A stretch of 64,000 nucleotides of DNA, from NCBI GenBank assembly GCA_016235165.1, contig JACRLX010000002.1, positions 62,001 to 126,000 on the forward strand, written 5' to 3'. This document shows positions 8,270 to 18,998 of this stretch, piece after piece. The translations under genes and the position numbers were made by a program. The notes beneath the pieces are model-generated. The model saw nothing but the letters and a program-made list of their open reading frames with translations, was not told where the DNA came from and did no database searches. How positions within the stretch are numbered: position 1 is the stretch's first letter; every line of letters starts with the position of its first letter. This DNA is from Rhodocyclales bacterium. Its GTDB lineage: Bacteria > Pseudomonadota > Gammaproteobacteria > Burkholderiales > Rhodocyclaceae.

Positions 8270-10549
8270 TCAGAACACTGAGCCCATCTGGAACTGCAGG
8301 CGCTGCACCTTGTCATCCACCTTCTTGTTGAACGGATTGGCATAGGAGAATTTCAGCGGCCCCATCGGCGAGTTCCACGACAGGGCCAAGCCGCCGCTGT
8401 AGCGCAGGCTGCCGAAGCTGAACTTGGAATCATAGCCCCAGACATTGCCCGCATCGACGAAAGCACTCAGGCGCATGGAGGTATCACGCCCCATGCCGGG
8501 AACCGGGAAAAGGATTTCAGCATTACCGATCAGGCGCTTGTTGCCGCCGACGGCTTCATTGGTGGCCGCATCGCGCGGACCCAGCGATCCGGAGTCGAAG
8601 CCGCGCACCGAACCGATACCGCCGGCATAAAAATTCTTGAAGAAGGGGAGTTCCTTGTTGCTGTAGCCCTTGGCCAGCCCGACCTCGCCGTTCAAGGCCA
8701 GCGTCAGCTTGCGATCAAGCGGGAAGTAATGCTGGTGCTGATAGACCGCCTTGACATAGGTTGCCGAGCTGCCGGGCAAGGCGACTTCGAGCGTGGCACG
8801 ACGGTAGTCGCCGCGGGTGGTCACCAGCAGGCTGTCGCGCCCATCCTTCTGCCATCCGCCCGAAGCCAGCAGCGTGTTGCTCTTGGCCCCGAACTGCGTG
8901 ACGTAGTTCCGGTAGCGGATCGGGCTGTTCGCATCGGTCTTGAGCGTCGTCCGGTCGTAGGAAAGACCAAGATTGATGTAATCGTCCTCGGCAATCGGAA
9001 TGCCCCAGCGCATCCCGCCGCCCAGCGAATCCGAACCGAAGCTGCCGACGGCGAGCGTGCTGGTATCGGTATTGCGCAAGTACAGATCGAAGCCCTGGCT
9101 CACGCCATCGACCGTGAAATAGGGGTCCGTATGCGACAGCGAATACACGCGGTTTGACTTGCTGGTGCTGATCTGGACGCCGACATGCTTGCCGCTGCCG
9201 AACAGGTTCTGCTGCTGCACCGCGCCGGACACGGTGAACTTTTCGGAACTGGAAAAACCGGCACCGAGCATGATGTTTCCGGTCGGTTTTTCCTTGACCT
9301 TGACCTCCATGTCGACCTGGTCCGTGGTTCCGGGCACAGGAGGTGTCTCGACGGTCACCTCGTCGAAGTAACCCAGCTTATCCACCCGCGCTTTCGAGCG
9401 ATTGATCTTTTCTCCGTCGTACCAGGCGGATTCGGCCTGGCGCAGTTCGCGCCGCACCACCTCGTCGCGGCTGCGGGTGTTGCCGGTTACGTTGATGCGA
9501 CGCACATACACCCGGCGACCGGGATCGACAAAGATCGTGAAAGCGACTTCCCGCTTCGCCTTGTCGAGTTCCGGGGCGGCATTCACGTTGGCGAAGGCAT
9601 AGCCTTCGTTACCCAAGCGTTCGCTGATGGCCTTGGTGGTCTCGGTCATGCGCTCGCGGGCGAAGACTTCACCCGGTTTGACCTGCACCAGCTTGACCAA
9701 CTCATCTTCCGGAATCAGGAGCTGGCCGGCAAGCTTGACCGAGGACACGGTGTATTTCTCGCCTTCCGTGATATTGACGGTGATGAAAATGTCCTGCTTG
9801 TCCGGCGAGATGGATACCTGGGTCGATTCGATGTTGAATTCAAGATAGCCGCGATCCAGGTAGAAGGAGCGCAAGGTCTCCAGGTCGCCGGAAAGCTTCT
9901 GTTTGGAATACTGGTCGTTCTTGGTGTACCAGGTCAGCCAGCCCGGCGTGCGCAGGACCATCAGATCGAGCAGGTCCGACTCCGCGATCGCGCTGGCACC
10001 GATGATGTTGATCTGGCGAATCTTGGCGATATCGCCTTCCACCACCGCGAAATTGACGCCGACACGATTGCGCTCCAGGGGCGTGATGGTCGTCGTCACC
10101 TGAACCGCATAATGCCCCTGGGCCAGGTATTGGCGCTTTAGTTCCTGCTCCGCGCGTTCGACCATGGCACGATCGAAAATCCGGGATTCGGCCAAGCCGA
10201 CTTCACGCAGGGATTTTTTCAGGTCTTCCGGCTTGAATGCCTTCAAGCCAGTGAATTCAAGCGAGGCAATCGCCGGGCGTTCGTCGAGGACCACCACGAG
10301 AACCTGCCCATCGATCTCCAGCCGCACGTCCTTGAAAAAGCCGGTGGCGAACAGTGCCTTGATCGCGGCGGCGGCCTTTTCGTCGTTCATGGTGTCGCCG
10401 ACCTTGACCGGCAGGTAGGAGAACACCGTACCCGCTTCCGTGCGCTGGATGCCCTCGACGCGAATATCCTTGATCTGGAATGGCTCGAACGCCATCACGG
10501 CACGGGCCAACAGGGCAACGACCAGTCCGGCGAGCAGTTTTTTCTTCAT
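8270..10549 (-). CDS. bamA: Outer membrane protein assembly factor BamA
   Basis: Central component of the machine that inserts beta-barrel proteins into the outer membrane. It has 759 residues: a signal peptide (1-20), five POTRA repeats over about residues 22-420 and a 16-strand barrel for the rest. The barrel motif VRGF is present in GGIGSVRGFDSGSLGP and the last residue is phenylalanine, as expected for a BAM substrate. It is placed between rseP and skp with gaps of 15 and 23 bases, so co-transcribed. Confidence 0.97.
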   Translation of the reverse strand: MKKKLLAGLVVALLARAVMAFEPFQIKDIRVEGIQRTEAGTVFSYLPVKVGDTMNDEKAAAAIKALFATGFFKDVRLEIDGQVLVVVLDERPAIASLEFTGLKAFKPEDLKKSLREVGLAESRIFDRAMVERAEQELKRQYLAQGHYAVQVTTTITPLERNRVGVNFAVVEGDIAKIRQINIIGASAIAESDLLDLMVLRTPGWLTWYTKNDQYSKQKLSGDLETLRSFYLDRGYLEFNIESTQVSISPDKQDIFITVNITEGEKYTVSSVKLAGQLLIPEDELVKLVQVKPGEVFARERMTETTKAISERLGNEGYAFANVNAAPELDKAKREVAFTIFVDPGRRVYVRRINVTGNTRSRDEVVRRELRQAESAWYDGEKINRSKARVDKLGYFDEVTVETPPVPGTTDQVDMEVKVKEKPTGNIMLGAGFSSSEKFTVSGAVQQQNLFGSGKHVGVQISTSKSNRVYSLSHTDPYFTVDGVSQGFDLYLRNTDTSTLAVGSFGSDSLGGGMRWGIPIAEDDYINLGLSYDRTTLKTDANSPIRYRNYVTQFGAKSNTLLASGGWQKDGRDSLLVTTRGDYRRATLEVALPGSSATYVKAVYQHQHYFPLDRKLTLALNGEVGLAKGYSNKELPFFKNFYAGGIGSVRGFDSGSLGPRDAATNEAVGGNKRLIGNAEILFPVPGMGRDTSMRLSAFVDAGNVWGYDSKFSFGSLRYSGGLALSWNSPMGPLKFSYANPFNKKVDDKVQRLQFQMGSVF

Positions 10550-10564
10550 CGGGATAAGCAGGAT

Positions 10565-11938
10565 CTAGCCTGAAACCAGGCGATTGATATCGTTGTAGAA
10601 GGCAAAGGCCATCAGCAGCGCCAGCAAGGCAAAACCGATTTGTTGGCCGATTTCAAGAGCCCGTTCCGACACCGGACCACCCTTGAAAAACTCGACGAGA
10701 TAATACATCAAATGCCCTCCGTCCAGAACGGGCACTGGCAGCAGATTGAGTACCCCCAGGCTGATGCTGATCAGCGCCAGAAAGCGCAGGTAATAGCTCG
10801 GCCCCAGGCGTGCCGACTGACCCGCATAGTCGGCAATGGTGACCGGTCCGGAAAGGTTCTTCCAGGAGAGCTCGCCGGTCAGCATGCGCCCCATCATGCG
10901 CAAGCTCAGCACCGAGGTATCCCAGGTCTGGACCAGCGCGCGACCGAGCGCGGCAACGGGGCCGTGGCTGACTACCGTGGTCATTTCGTGAAGCTCGCCT
11001 TTTCCTTCCATCGCCATCAATCCAAGGCGGCCGACTTTGCGCCCGCCATCCTCGACGAGTTTCGGCGTCACCACAAGCTCCAAGCCGGCGCCATCGCGCA
11101 CGATGTCGAACCGCAGGCGGCTACCTGGCGAGGCACGCGCAATCGCGGCCAGTTCGGACCATTCGCCGATCGGCTTGCCCTCGATCGCCGCCACGCGGTC
11201 GCCGACCCGGAATCCGGCGGCATCGGCCGCCGATCCGGGCTGTACGTTGCCGACCACCGCCGGCAGGCGTGGCCGAAACAGCACCAGGCCAAGCGGACGC
11301 AGCGGGTCCTTCTCCAGTTCTTCCAGATCGAATTGGGTGCTGGCAATGCGCACCACAGCGGTCTCGCGTTGCAGACTCACGACCTCGAGCTCGACCACTT
11401 CCTTGTCGAGGGCGCGGCGCATCACTTCCCAGCGCAAATCCTGCCAGGTCTGGATCGGCCTGCCATTGACCGCACGCACGGTACTTCCCTCGCTGATACC
11501 GACTACCGCCGCCGGAGTTCCGGCGGGAGGCAGCGCCAGGCGTGGCTTCAGCTCGGTAACACCGTGTATGAACAACGCCCAGTACAGCACGATCGCCAGC
11601 AGGAAGTTGGCAGCCGGGCCGGCGGCCACGATGAACGCGCGCCGGCCGACCGACTGGCGATTGAAGGCACGGTCGAGTTCGGCGGCGGGAACCTCGCCCT
11701 CGCGCTCGTCGAGCATCTTGACGTAGCCGCCGAGCGGAAACGCCGAGATCGCCCATTCCGTGCCGTCCACGCCCTTGCGCCGCATCCAGATGACCTTGCC
11801 GAAACCGAAGGCAAAACGCAGTACCTTGACATTGCAGGCTCGCGCCGCGAGGTAGTGCCCCATTTCGTGCACCACCACCAGGACGGCCAGCGCCACGATG
11901 AAGGCCCCCCCATACCAGCCCCAGAGCTGAGGATTCAT
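10565..11938 (-). CDS. rseP: Site-2 zinc metalloprotease RseP
   Basis: Intramembrane protease that cleaves anti-sigma factor RseA and leftover signal peptides. It has 457 residues from the ATG at 11938, which overlaps the dxr stop. The zinc motif HEMGH is at residues 24-28 in the first membrane segment. The second metal motif LDGGH is near the C-terminus ([12 protein letters not shown]). Two periplasmic PDZ domains lie between them (the second around [18 protein letters not shown]). C-terminal membrane segments end in NDINRL. Confidence 0.96.
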   Translation of the reverse strand: MNPQLWGWYGGAFIVALAVLVVVHEMGHYLAARACNVKVLRFAFGFGKVIWMRRKGVDGTEWAISAFPLGGYVKMLDEREGEVPAAELDRAFNRQSVGRRAFIVAAGPAANFLLAIVLYWALFIHGVTELKPRLALPPAGTPAAVVGISEGSTVRAVNGRPIQTWQDLRWEVMRRALDKEVVELEVVSLQRETAVVRIASTQFDLEELEKDPLRPLGLVLFRPRLPAVVGNVQPGSAADAAGFRVGDRVAAIEGKPIGEWSELAAIARASPGSRLRFDIVRDGAGLELVVTPKLVEDGGRKVGRLGLMAMEGKGELHEMTTVVSHGPVAALGRALVQTWDTSVLSLRMMGRMLTGELSWKNLSGPVTIADYAGQSARLGPSYYLRFLALISISLGVLNLLPVPVLDGGHLMYYLVEFFKGGPVSERALEIGQQIGFALLALLMAFAFYNDINRLVSG

Positions 11939-13113
11939 CCGCCGAAGCGTCGGGAAAGGAGTTCGCTCGCCGTGTCGCGGCCCTGGCGATCCGCCTCGAT
12001 CACCGCATCGAGGTCGGGCAGTTCCTGCCGCGGCACGGCATCCAGGGTCGCCGCGATCAGATCGGCAATGCCAAGAAAAGACAGGCGCCGTTCCAGGAAG
12101 GCTGTAACCGCGACCTCGTTGGCCGCGTTCAGCACGGCAGCGGCGTTGCCCTCGGCACGCAAGGCACGATAGGCGAGTTCCAGACAAGGGAAGCGAACAG
12201 GGTCGGGGCGTTCGAAATTCAATTGCCCCACGGCAAACAAATCCAGCGGCGAAACGCCGGAGTCGATCCGCTGCGGCCAGTTCAGGGCGTGGGCGATCGG
12301 CGTGCGCATGTCGGGGTTGCCCAGTTGGGCAAGTACCGAGCCGTCGATATAGTCGACCAGGGAATGGATCACGCTTTGCGGATGGATCACCACCTCGATG
12401 CGATCCGCCGGCGCATTGAACAGCCAGTGGGCCTCGATCACTTCCAGCCCCTTGTTCATCATGGTCGCGGAATCGACCGAGATCTTGCGCCCCATCGACC
12501 AGTTGGGGTGCGCCACGGCCTGCTCCGGAGTTACGGTCTGCAACTGTGCATGGGGTGTCGTCCGAAACGGGCCGCCGGAGGCTGTCAGCAGGATGCGGCG
12601 CACGCCACTGCGGGCCATGCTTCCCGAGTAGCCATGTGGCATGGACTGGAACACCGCATTGTGTTCGCTGTCGATCGGCAACAGGAGGGCGCCCGAGCGC
12701 CGCACCTCGGCCATGAATACGGCCCCGGCCATCACCAGGGCCTCCTTGTTGGCAAGCAGCACACGCTTGCCTGCGCGTGCGGCCGCCAGCGTCGGCGCGA
12801 GCCCCGCGGCACCGACGATGGCCGCCATCACGGCGTCGGCATCGGGCAGCGAAGCGATGGTTTCAAGCGCCTGCGGCCCATGGAGAATTTCAGTTCCGGG
12901 CTCGGCGGCCAGCAACCCGGTCAGACGCTTCGCCTCCGCCGCGCCGGCCACGACCGCATAGGCCGGGCGAAACTTGCGACATTGATCTGCCAGCAGATCC
13001 ACTTGCCGATGGCCGCTCAAGGCCAGCACTTCGAAACGATCCGGATGGCGCGCCAGCACATCCAGCGTGCTGACGCCGATCGATCCGGTCGAGCCAAGAA
13101 CGGTGATTTTCAT
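11935..13113 (-). CDS. dxr: 1-deoxy-D-xylulose-5-phosphate reductoisomerase
   Basis: Second enzyme of the MEP isoprenoid pathway, converting DXP to MEP with NADPH. It has 392 residues. The dinucleotide-binding motif GSTGSIG is at residues 7-13. The metal and substrate segments [10 protein letters not shown] and [19 protein letters not shown] are intact. It overlaps both cdsA and rseP by four bases. The product pathway feeds UppS encoded nearby. Confidence 0.97.
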   Translation of the reverse strand: MKITVLGSTGSIGVSTLDVLARHPDRFEVLALSGHRQVDLLADQCRKFRPAYAVVAGAAEAKRLTGLLAAEPGTEILHGPQALETIASLPDADAVMAAIVGAAGLAPTLAAARAGKRVLLANKEALVMAGAVFMAEVRRSGALLLPIDSEHNAVFQSMPHGYSGSMARSGVRRILLTASGGPFRTTPHAQLQTVTPEQAVAHPNWSMGRKISVDSATMMNKGLEVIEAHWLFNAPADRIEVVIHPQSVIHSLVDYIDGSVLAQLGNPDMRTPIAHALNWPQRIDSGVSPLDLFAVGQLNFERPDPVRFPCLELAYRALRAEGNAAAVLNAANEVAVTAFLERRLSFLGIADLIAATLDAVPRQELPDLDAVIEADRQGRDTASELLSRRFGG

Positions 13114-13913
13114 GGACGCAGCAAATACAGGATCAGGGCTGCCACGGGCAGGGTCGAGGTCAGGGCATCGATGCGGTCGAGCACGCCGCCGTGGCCGGGC
13201 AGCAACTGGCTGCTGTCCTTGATGCCCGCCTGGCGCTTGAGCAATGATTCAAAAAGATCGCCCATCACGCTGACGGCGGTAAGCACCAGCAGCAGGCAGG
13301 CCAGCACGGGCCAAGACAATGGCAGTTTGCCGCCGAGAGGACTGAGGCCAAGCACCAGGCTGCCATAGAGCAGGACACCGGCCACCGCGCCGGCCACGCC
13401 CTCCCAGGTCTTGCCGGGGCTGATGTTTGGCGCCAGTTTGTGGCGCCCGAAGGCACGCCCGGCAAAGTAAGCGGCGATGTCCGCTACCCAGACCAGCGCC
13501 ATCACAGCCAGCATCAGCCAGGTATCGACCGCGTGCAGCGCCACCATTGCCGCCCACGTTGGCAGTATTACCAGGGCGCCGAGCAGGTAGCCGAACATGT
13601 CGTTGCCGGCGAGGGTCCATTTGTAGCGAAACCAGAACGGCACCACCAGCAACCAGAACGCCGTGGCCAGACCCAGCAGGATGGGCACCAGTTGCGGCAG
13701 GTTGACCGTCAATTGCCAGCAGCTGATCAGCATCGCGCCGCCAAACATGTAGCGGGCAGGCATGTCCTGCTTCATCAGGCCCGCCCACTCCCAGGCCGCC
13801 AGGGCGGCAATCGCGGCAAATGCCAGGGCGGCGGCAAACGGCGGCAGGGCGAACAGGATCAGCCCCAGCGCGGCAACCAGCACAAGGGCGGTGATGATTC
13901 GTGTCTTAAGCAT
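13110..13913 (-). CDS. cdsA: Phosphatidate cytidylyltransferase
   Basis: Integral membrane enzyme making CDP-diacylglycerol from phosphatidic acid and CTP for phospholipid synthesis. It is about 267 residues from the ATG at 13913 ([12 protein letters not shown]). A TTG at 13937 is in frame but deep inside uppS and less likely. Seven or more hydrophobic segments are visible. The family signature S-x-x-K-R-x4-K-D appears as [21 protein letters not shown] followed by LDRIDAL near the C-terminus. The start overlaps the uppS stop. Confidence 0.95.
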   Translation of the reverse strand: MLKTRIITALVLVAALGLILFALPPFAAALAFAAIAALAAWEWAGLMKQDMPARYMFGGAMLISCWQLTVNLPQLVPILLGLATAFWLLVVPFWFRYKWTLAGNDMFGYLLGALVILPTWAAMVALHAVDTWLMLAVMALVWVADIAAYFAGRAFGRHKLAPNISPGKTWEGVAGAVAGVLLYGSLVLGLSPLGGKLPLSWPVLACLLLVLTAVSVMGDLFESLLKRQAGIKDSSQLLPGHGGVLDRIDALTSTLPVAALILYLLRP

Positions 13914-14712
13914 CGTGGCCGGTAGCCGGCAACCCAAGAGTCGGCGCTGGCGACACGGCGTTTTCCGTCAATTGTTCGCTGGTGCGGCCGAAGCGGCGCT
14001 CCCGACGACGATAGGAAAGTACGGCGGCATCGAGCGCAGCGTCGTCGAAATCAGGCCACAGGGTATCGGTGAAATACAGCTCGCTGTAGGCCAGCTGCCA
14101 GAGCAGGAAGTTGCTGATCCGCTGCTCGCCACCGGTACGAATGAAGAGATCGGGTTCCGGCGCATAGGCCATGGCGAGATGTGGCGCCAGATCGGCCTCG
14201 CCGAATGCACCGACCTTCTCCGGGTGCGCCAGCGCGAGCTGGTTCATGGCTTGCAGGATGTCCCAGCGGCCGCCATAGTTGGCGGCGATGGTCAGCGTCA
14301 GGCGACTGTTGTTGGCCGTCAAGGCCTCGCCTTCGCGGATCAGGGCCACCAGCCGGGGCTCGAAGGCCGACAGGTCGCCAACGACCTTCAGTCGCACCGA
14401 GTTGGCGTGGAGCTTGCCGATCTCGCTTTGCAGCGCACTGACGAACAGATTCAGCAGGAAGGAGACTTCCTCGACTGGGCGGCGCCAGTTTTCCGAGGAA
14501 AAGGCAAACAGGGTCAGGTATTCGATACCGCGCGCAATGCAGGCCTTGACCATGGAACGCACGGTCTCGACACCGCGCTTGTGGCCGGCGACGCGCGGCA
14601 TGAAACGCTTCTTTGCCCAGCGCCCGTTGCCATCCATGATGATGGCCAGATGGCGCGGCACGGCGCCCACTTCCGGGATAGCCTGGGTCGAGCTGGTGAA
14701 TTTCCTTGGCAT
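13906..14712 (-). CDS. uppS: Undecaprenyl diphosphate synthase
   Basis: Cis-prenyltransferase that builds the C55 lipid carrier for peptidoglycan and O-antigen synthesis. It has 268 residues. The catalytic motif [11 protein letters not shown] starts at residue 26 (Asp27). The isopentenyl-diphosphate binding motif [15 protein letters not shown] and the downstream FTDTLWPDF are present. It carries a copy of the 22-bp repeat near its C-terminus (13939-13960), read as AVSPAPT. It lies between frr and cdsA, as in E. coli. Confidence 0.97.
   Translation of the reverse strand: MPRKFTSSTQAIPEVGAVPRHLAIIMDGNGRWAKKRFMPRVAGHKRGVETVRSMVKACIARGIEYLTLFAFSSENWRRPVEEVSFLLNLFVSALQSEIGKLHANSVRLKVVGDLSAFEPRLVALIREGEALTANNSRLTLTIAANYGGRWDILQAMNQLALAHPEKVGAFGEADLAPHLAMAYAPEPDLFIRTGGEQRISNFLLWQLAYSELYFTDTLWPDFDDAALDAAVLSYRRRERRFGRTSEQLTENAVSPAPTLGLPATGHDA
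13939..13960 (+). repeat. Dispersed 22-bp repeat, copy 3
   Basis: Exact match to the commonest form, antisense within uppS close to its 3' end. Confidence 0.8.
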
Positions 14713-14728
14713 TCCGTCCTCCCGCTGA

Positions 14729-15286
14729 TCAGACGGCCATCAGATCCTTCTCTTTTTCCGCCAGCAGGCGATCGACTTCCGCGACGTAACGATCCGTCAG
14801 GCGTTGCATATCGTCCAGCGCCTTGCGCTCGTCGTCCTCGCCGATTTCCTTCTTTTTCAGGGCATCCTTGAGGTGCGCGATGGCATCGCGGCGCAGATTG
14901 CGAATTGCAACCTTGGCGTTCTCACCTTCGTGCTTGATCACCTTGATCAGGTCGCGGCGGCGCTCCTCGGTCAGCGCCGGCATCGGCACCCGGATCAACT
15001 CCCCCTGGGAGGCCGGATTCAGGCCCAGGTCGGAATCACGGATCGCCTTTTCAACCTTTGCCACCATGGGCTTTTCCCACGGCTGGACGCCGATGGTGCG
15101 GGCATCGATCAGTGTGACGTTGGCCACCTGGTTGATCGCCACCATGTTGCCGTAGTATTCGACCTGGACATGATCGAGCAGACCCGTGTGCGCCCGCCCG
15201 GTGCGAACCTTCGACAGATCCGCCTTCAGCGACTCCAGGCTTTTCTGCATTTTCTGTTCGGAAGTTTTTTTCAGCTCGTGAATCAT
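14729..15286 (-). CDS. frr: Ribosome recycling factor
   Basis: Splits post-termination ribosomes together with EF-G. It is 185 residues, the standard length, from the ATG at 15286 ([13 protein letters not shown]). Conserved segments include [15 protein letters not shown], the INQVANV stretch and [14 protein letters not shown]. It follows pyrH by 8 bases and precedes uppS by 16 bases, in the conserved rpsB-tsf-pyrH-frr string. Confidence 0.98.
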   Translation of the reverse strand: MIHELKKTSEQKMQKSLESLKADLSKVRTGRAHTGLLDHVQVEYYGNMVAINQVANVTLIDARTIGVQPWEKPMVAKVEKAIRDSDLGLNPASQGELIRVPMPALTEERRRDLIKVIKHEGENAKVAIRNLRRDAIAHLKDALKKKEIGEDDERKALDDMQRLTDRYVAEVDRLLAEKEKDLMAV

Positions 15287-15294
15287 GCCGCCTC

Positions 15295-16011
15295 CTACAC
15301 GTGAACCAGTGTGCCCTCGTCCTCCCCCATCACAACGCGCTTGAGCGCGCCGGACTTGAAGATCGAGAACACGTTGATCGGCAGTTTCTGGTCGCGGCAC
15401 AGCGCAAATGCCGTCGCATCCATGACCGCCAGGTTGCGGCCTATCGCCTCGTCGAAACTGATGCGGGCGAAGCGCGTCGCGGCTGGATCCTTTTTCGGAT
15501 CGGCGGTGTAGATGCCATCGACCTTGGTCGCCTTGAGCACTATCTCGGCACCGATTTCAGACCCGCGCAATGCGGCAGCCGTGTCCGTGGTGAAGAAAGG
15601 ATTGCCGGTGCCGGCACCGAAAATGACGACCTTGCCTTCCTCAAGATAGCGAATGGCCTTGCCGCGGATATAGGGCTCGACCACCTGCTCGATGTTGAGC
15701 GCCGACTGCACGCGGGCATTGATGCCTGCCTGGCGCATGGCATCGGAAAGCGCCATGGCGTTCATCACCGTCGCCAGCATGCCCATGTAGTCGGCGGTGG
15801 CGCGGTCCATGCCTGTCGCCGTGCCAGCCAGGCCGCGAAAGATGTTGCCGCCGCCTATCACCACGCCGGTCTCGACACCGAGATCGGTGACGGCCTTGAT
15901 TTCGCCGACGATCGCGCCAAGCACCGTCGTGTTGATGCCATAGGCATCATCCCCCATCAAGGCCTCTCCGGAGAGCTTAAGCAGGATGCGACGGAACTTC
16001 GGCGTGACCAT
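15295..16011 (-). CDS. pyrH: Uridylate kinase
   Basis: Hexameric UMP kinase of the amino-acid-kinase family, making UDP for nucleic acid and sugar-nucleotide synthesis. It has 238 residues. N-terminal [13 protein letters not shown], the glycine-rich [11 protein letters not shown] and the C-terminal phosphate-binding [12 protein letters not shown] segment are typical. Only two bases separate it from tsf upstream. Confidence 0.98.
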   Translation of the reverse strand: MVTPKFRRILLKLSGEALMGDDAYGINTTVLGAIVGEIKAVTDLGVETGVVIGGGNIFRGLAGTATGMDRATADYMGMLATVMNAMALSDAMRQAGINARVQSALNIEQVVEPYIRGKAIRYLEEGKVVIFGAGTGNPFFTTDTAAALRGSEIGAEIVLKATKVDGIYTADPKKDPAATRFARISFDEAIGRNLAVMDATAFALCRDQKLPINVFSIFKSGALKRVVMGEDEGTLVHV

Positions 16012-16013
16012 GA

Positions 16014-16925
16014 CTATTGCTTTTCCGTATCGTCTTTCTTCGCGGCGGCGGCCTGGGCGGCCACTTCGGCAGCGAAGTCGCTCACCTTTTTCTCGATACC
16101 TTCACCAACGATAAAGAGCGTGAAGCCGGCCACCGACGCCGCTTTCTGCTTCAACAACTGCTCGATGGTCTGTTTGCCGTCCTCGGCCTTGACGAAAACC
16201 TGCCCGAGCAGGGTCACGTCCTTGAGGTACTTCTGCACCGTGCCTTCGGCGATCTTCTCCAGCATGGCTTCCGGCTTGCCGGCTTCGCGCGCCTTTTCGA
16301 TGGCAATGCGACGCTCGGTATCGAGCAACTCCGCCGATACGCCGGACGAGTCCAACGCCTTGGGTTTCGATGCCGCGATGTGCATCGCAATGTCCTTGGC
16401 CAACTGCTCATCGCCGCCGACCACATCGACCAGCACGCCGATCTTCGCGCCACCGTGGACATAGGACGCCAGCTTGCCCTTGGCCTCGACGCGAACGAAG
16501 CGGCGAATGCTCATGTTCTCGCCGATCTTGCCCACCAGCGCGGTGCGCGTCGACTCGACCGTGCCCTCACCGAGCGGCAGCGCGGACAGCGCGGCAACGT
16601 CGGCCGGCGCCTTTTCCGCCACCAGCCGCGCGCAATCGGCAGCCAGCTTGAGGAACTCGTCGTTCTTGGCGACGAAGTCGGTCTCGCTGTTGATCTCGAA
16701 AATACTGCCCAGCTTGCCGTCGCCGGCGACGTGGATCGCTACCACGCCCTCGGCGGCAACGCGCGCGGCCGCCTTGGTCGCCTTGTTGCCCAGCTTGACG
16801 CGCAGGATTTCCTCGGCCTTGGCCATGTCGCCTGCGGCTTCGGTCAGTGCCTTCTTGCATTCCATCATCGGCGCGTCGGTCTTTTCGCGCAGTTCCTTGA
16901 CCATGCTTGCGGTGATTTCCGCCAT
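16014..16925 (-). CDS. tsf: Elongation factor Ts
   Basis: Guanine nucleotide exchange factor for EF-Tu. It has 303 residues from the ATG at 16925. The UBA-like N-terminus with [12 protein letters not shown] is followed by the signature [11 protein letters not shown] at the core domain. The C-terminal dimerisation region ends in a charged tail. A 133-base gap to rpsB holds a strong inverted repeat (16937-17050), unusual for this pair. Confidence 0.98.
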   Translation of the reverse strand: MAEITASMVKELREKTDAPMMECKKALTEAAGDMAKAEEILRVKLGNKATKAAARVAAEGVVAIHVAGDGKLGSIFEINSETDFVAKNDEFLKLAADCARLVAEKAPADVAALSALPLGEGTVESTRTALVGKIGENMSIRRFVRVEAKGKLASYVHGGAKIGVLVDVVGGDEQLAKDIAMHIAASKPKALDSSGVSAELLDTERRIAIEKAREAGKPEAMLEKIAEGTVQKYLKDVTLLGQVFVKAEDGKQTIEQLLKQKAASVAGFTLFIVGEGIEKKVSDFAAEVAAQAAAAKKDDTEKQ

Positions 16926-16936
16926 TTTGCTAACCC

Positions 16937-17050
16937 CGTGAAACGTGAAAAGTGAAACGTGAAACGCAAGAAGCGCAATACCGTGGCACGACCGCCGGCC
17001 GCCAGAGGCGGCCGGCGTCATGTTTCACGTTTCACGCTTCCCGTTTCACG
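16937..17050. repeat. Nested inverted repeat between rpsB and tsf
   Basis: Outer arms of 30 bases (16937-16966 and 17021-17050) match at about 26 positions when one is reverse-complemented. They are built from repeated GTGAAAC units. Inside them is a perfect 11-bp hairpin (CGCCGGCCGCC / GGCGGCCGGCG, AGA loop). There is no T-run, so it is not a standard terminator. It could be an RNA hairpin affecting expression of tsf relative to rpsB, or a mobile repeat unit. Confidence 0.8.
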
Positions 17051-17058
17051 ATCTTGAA

Positions 17059-17808
17059 TTACTCGGCAGCGTCCTCGACCTCGACAAACTCGTCGTCACC
17101 GGCCAGTTGCTGCACCACTTCGTTGATCGACTGGCTCTTGCCTTCCAGGATCGCATCGGCTACGCCGCGCGCATAGAGGCGGATCGCGCCGGAGGAGTCG
17201 TCGTTGCCCGGAATGACATAGGCCACGCCCTCGGGCGAATGGTTGGTGTCGACCACGCCGATCACGGGAATGCCCAGCTTGCCGGCTTCGGTGATCGCGA
17301 TCTTGTGATAGCCGACGTCGATCACGAAAATCGCATCGGGCAGGCCGCCCATGTCCTTGATGCCGCCGATGGACTTGCGCAGCTTGTCGATTTCGCGCTG
17401 GCGGGTCAAGGCTTCCTTCTTGGAAAGCTTCTCCTGGCCGCCTTCCTCGATCGCCTGTTCAAGATCCTTGAGCCGCTTGACGGAAAGCTTCAGCGTCTTG
17501 AAATTGGTCATCATGCCACCCAGCCAGCGGTCATCGACATAGGGCATGCCGCAACGCTGGGCTTCCTCGGCGACGATCTCGCGCGCCTGGCGCTTGGTGC
17601 CGACGAACAGGATGGTGCCCTTCTTGGCCGCCATCTTGCGGACGAAAGCCATCGCCTCGTTGTACTTGGCGAGGGTCTTTTCAAGGTTGATGATGTGGAT
17701 CTTGTTGCGATGGCCGAAAATGAACGGGGCCATCCTGGGGTTCCAGAAACGGGTCTGGTGGCCGAAATGGACGCCGGCCTCCAGCATCTGGCGCATGGTA
17801 GTGCTCAT
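17059..17808 (-). CDS. rpsB: 30S ribosomal protein S2
   Basis: Small-subunit ribosomal protein of 249 residues. The characteristic N-terminus [20 protein letters not shown] and the segments [10 protein letters not shown] and [14 protein letters not shown]-type C-terminal region ([13 protein letters not shown]) are clear. I start at the ATG at 17808; the longer in-frame extension is not conserved in the family. A consensus promoter lies about 125 bases upstream, leaving an untranslated leader that may bind S2 for autoregulation (known in E. coli; not shown here). Confidence 0.98.
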   Translation of the reverse strand: MSTTMRQMLEAGVHFGHQTRFWNPRMAPFIFGHRNKIHIINLEKTLAKYNEAMAFVRKMAAKKGTILFVGTKRQAREIVAEEAQRCGMPYVDDRWLGGMMTNFKTLKLSVKRLKDLEQAIEEGGQEKLSKKEALTRQREIDKLRKSIGGIKDMGGLPDAIFVIDVGYHKIAITEAGKLGIPVIGVVDTNHSPEGVAYVIPGNDDSSGAIRLYARGVADAILEGKSQSINEVVQQLAGDDEFVEVEDAAE

Positions 17809-17931
17809 CGATTGTCTCCGATATGGGTTGAACCGCCGCCCGGCCGTGCTGCTCAACGCGTCTCGCGTTCAGCCACCCTATCGGCGCCGGGCGTGTGGAT
17901 TTTGCACGGGACCATCCCGGACAAGCTGGCA

Positions 17932-17961
17932 ATTATAGCCGAGGCATCAACGTCGACACAA
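17932..17961 (-). promoter_or_regulatory. Probable sigma70 promoter of the rpsB operon
   Basis: On the minus strand, TTGTGT (17961-17956) and a perfect TATAAT (17937-17932) are separated by 18 bases. Transcription would start near 17925 and give a leader of about 115 bases before rpsB. Confidence 0.65.
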
Positions 17962-18092
17962 GACCTGTCAGCCTTCCCTCGCGGCATCGCGACCAGAATC
18001 GTCCGGTCGCTGCAAGCCTATGCAATAAGTAGTATCTTCCCATTCCGCGCGCATTTTCCACAGACTCCTCACCCAGCCGGAGTATCCGATTC

Positions 18093-18851
18093 GTGAGCCT
18101 TTTGACCAAAAACCGCCTCGCCGCCGACGCTGAAATCGACCATCAGTTTCGCAGTCACGCACCGCTCGACCGTTTCGATCCGACCCGGACCAATGTTTCC
18201 CCCGCGATACGCGAGGCAATCAACGACACCGCGCCGATCGAGGCCATCGTCCTCACGGTGGATATCCGGCGCTCCTCCTGCGTGCTGAAGGAATCCATCG
18301 AGATTCCCCAGTACGCAAAAATCCTCGACGATTTCGTTGCCGAGTTCCGTACCGTGTTGCATTACCACGGTGGCTGGTTCGACAAGTTCACCGGCGATGG
18401 TTTTATCTGCTACTGGCTGGTCGAGCAATCGTTTCCCGAGCGCATGGAGACGGTGCTGGACTTCTGCTGCTCGGTCATGAACAATTTCCGCAGCTATTAC
18501 TATCCTGCCTTCGTCGGCAACATGCGCAACGAGCCGGCGGGAATCGGCCTCTCGATCGGCGTCGACGCCGGCCCCTGCTACCTGACGCCCATCGTCGGCG
18601 ACCTGACCATCATCGGCTCCCCCATCGTCGGTTCCGTGCGCATGTGCGACACCTGCCCGCCCTACCACCTGCTGCTGAACGCCTATCCCGGCAGCCGATT
18701 GCGCGAAGGCATGAGCAGCAGCAGCGGCCGCCTGTCGGACGACATCACCTACCAGCTACAGGCCAAAACCGTCGCCACGAAGGAATACCCGGACGGCCAA
18801 ACCGCCTATTCCGTGGAGTTTTTCCGCAAGGGCGAACGCCTGTTCTACTAG
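18093..18851 (+). CDS. Class III adenylate/guanylate cyclase-like protein
   Basis: 252-residue protein with a single class III nucleotide cyclase homology domain (about residues 48-230) and no membrane segment or sensor domain. The two metal-binding aspartates fit Asp57 in LTVDIRRSS and Asp102 in FDKFTGDGF. The later segment IIGSPIVGSVRM (about residues 171-182) keeps the transition-state arginine but has glycine where active cyclases usually have asparagine, so activity is uncertain. I use the GTG at 18093 with CGGAG upstream. It sits divergent to rpsB and upstream of map, an unusual place. Its stop codon overlaps the left end of the palindromic element at 18850, so the original C-terminus may have been altered. 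Confidence 0.75.
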   Translation: MSLLTKNRLAADAEIDHQFRSHAPLDRFDPTRTNVSPAIREAINDTAPIEAIVLTVDIRRSSCVLKESIEIPQYAKILDDFVAEFRTVLHYHGGWFDKFTGDGFICYWLVEQSFPERMETVLDFCCSVMNNFRSYYYPAFVGNMRNEPAGIGLSIGVDAGPCYLTPIVGDLTIIGSPIVGSVRMCDTCPPYHLLLNAYPGSRLREGMSSSSGRLSDDITYQLQAKTVATKEYPDGQTAYSVEFFRKGERLFY

Positions 18852-18998
18852 GGTCTGCCCTCTTCGGGTTGTCGCGCAATGGGGCGTCTGCGGCGTTGTC
18901 GGGCTTGGCAATGGAACAACCATTGCCTGCACCCTCCGCCTTGCATCCATCCCCCTTGCGCGGCAACGCATCGCGCCGACTAAATGAGAACAGACCCT
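18850..18998. mobile_element. MITE-like palindromic element
   Basis: A 149-base element with imperfect 13-bp terminal inverted repeats, AGGGTCTGCCCTC at 18850-18862 and GAGAACAGACCCT at 18986-18998. Subterminal arms are also related (GTTGTCGCGCAATGGGG on the left, CCCCCTTGCGCGGCAAC on the right). The centre is a perfect hairpin GGCAATGG-AACAA-CCATTGCC (18907-18927). It has no coding capacity. Terminal GGGTCTG sequences are typical of REP/RAYT-associated non-autonomous repeats; that assignment is from memory. The stop codon of the cyclase-like gene overlaps its first two bases. Confidence 0.75.
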
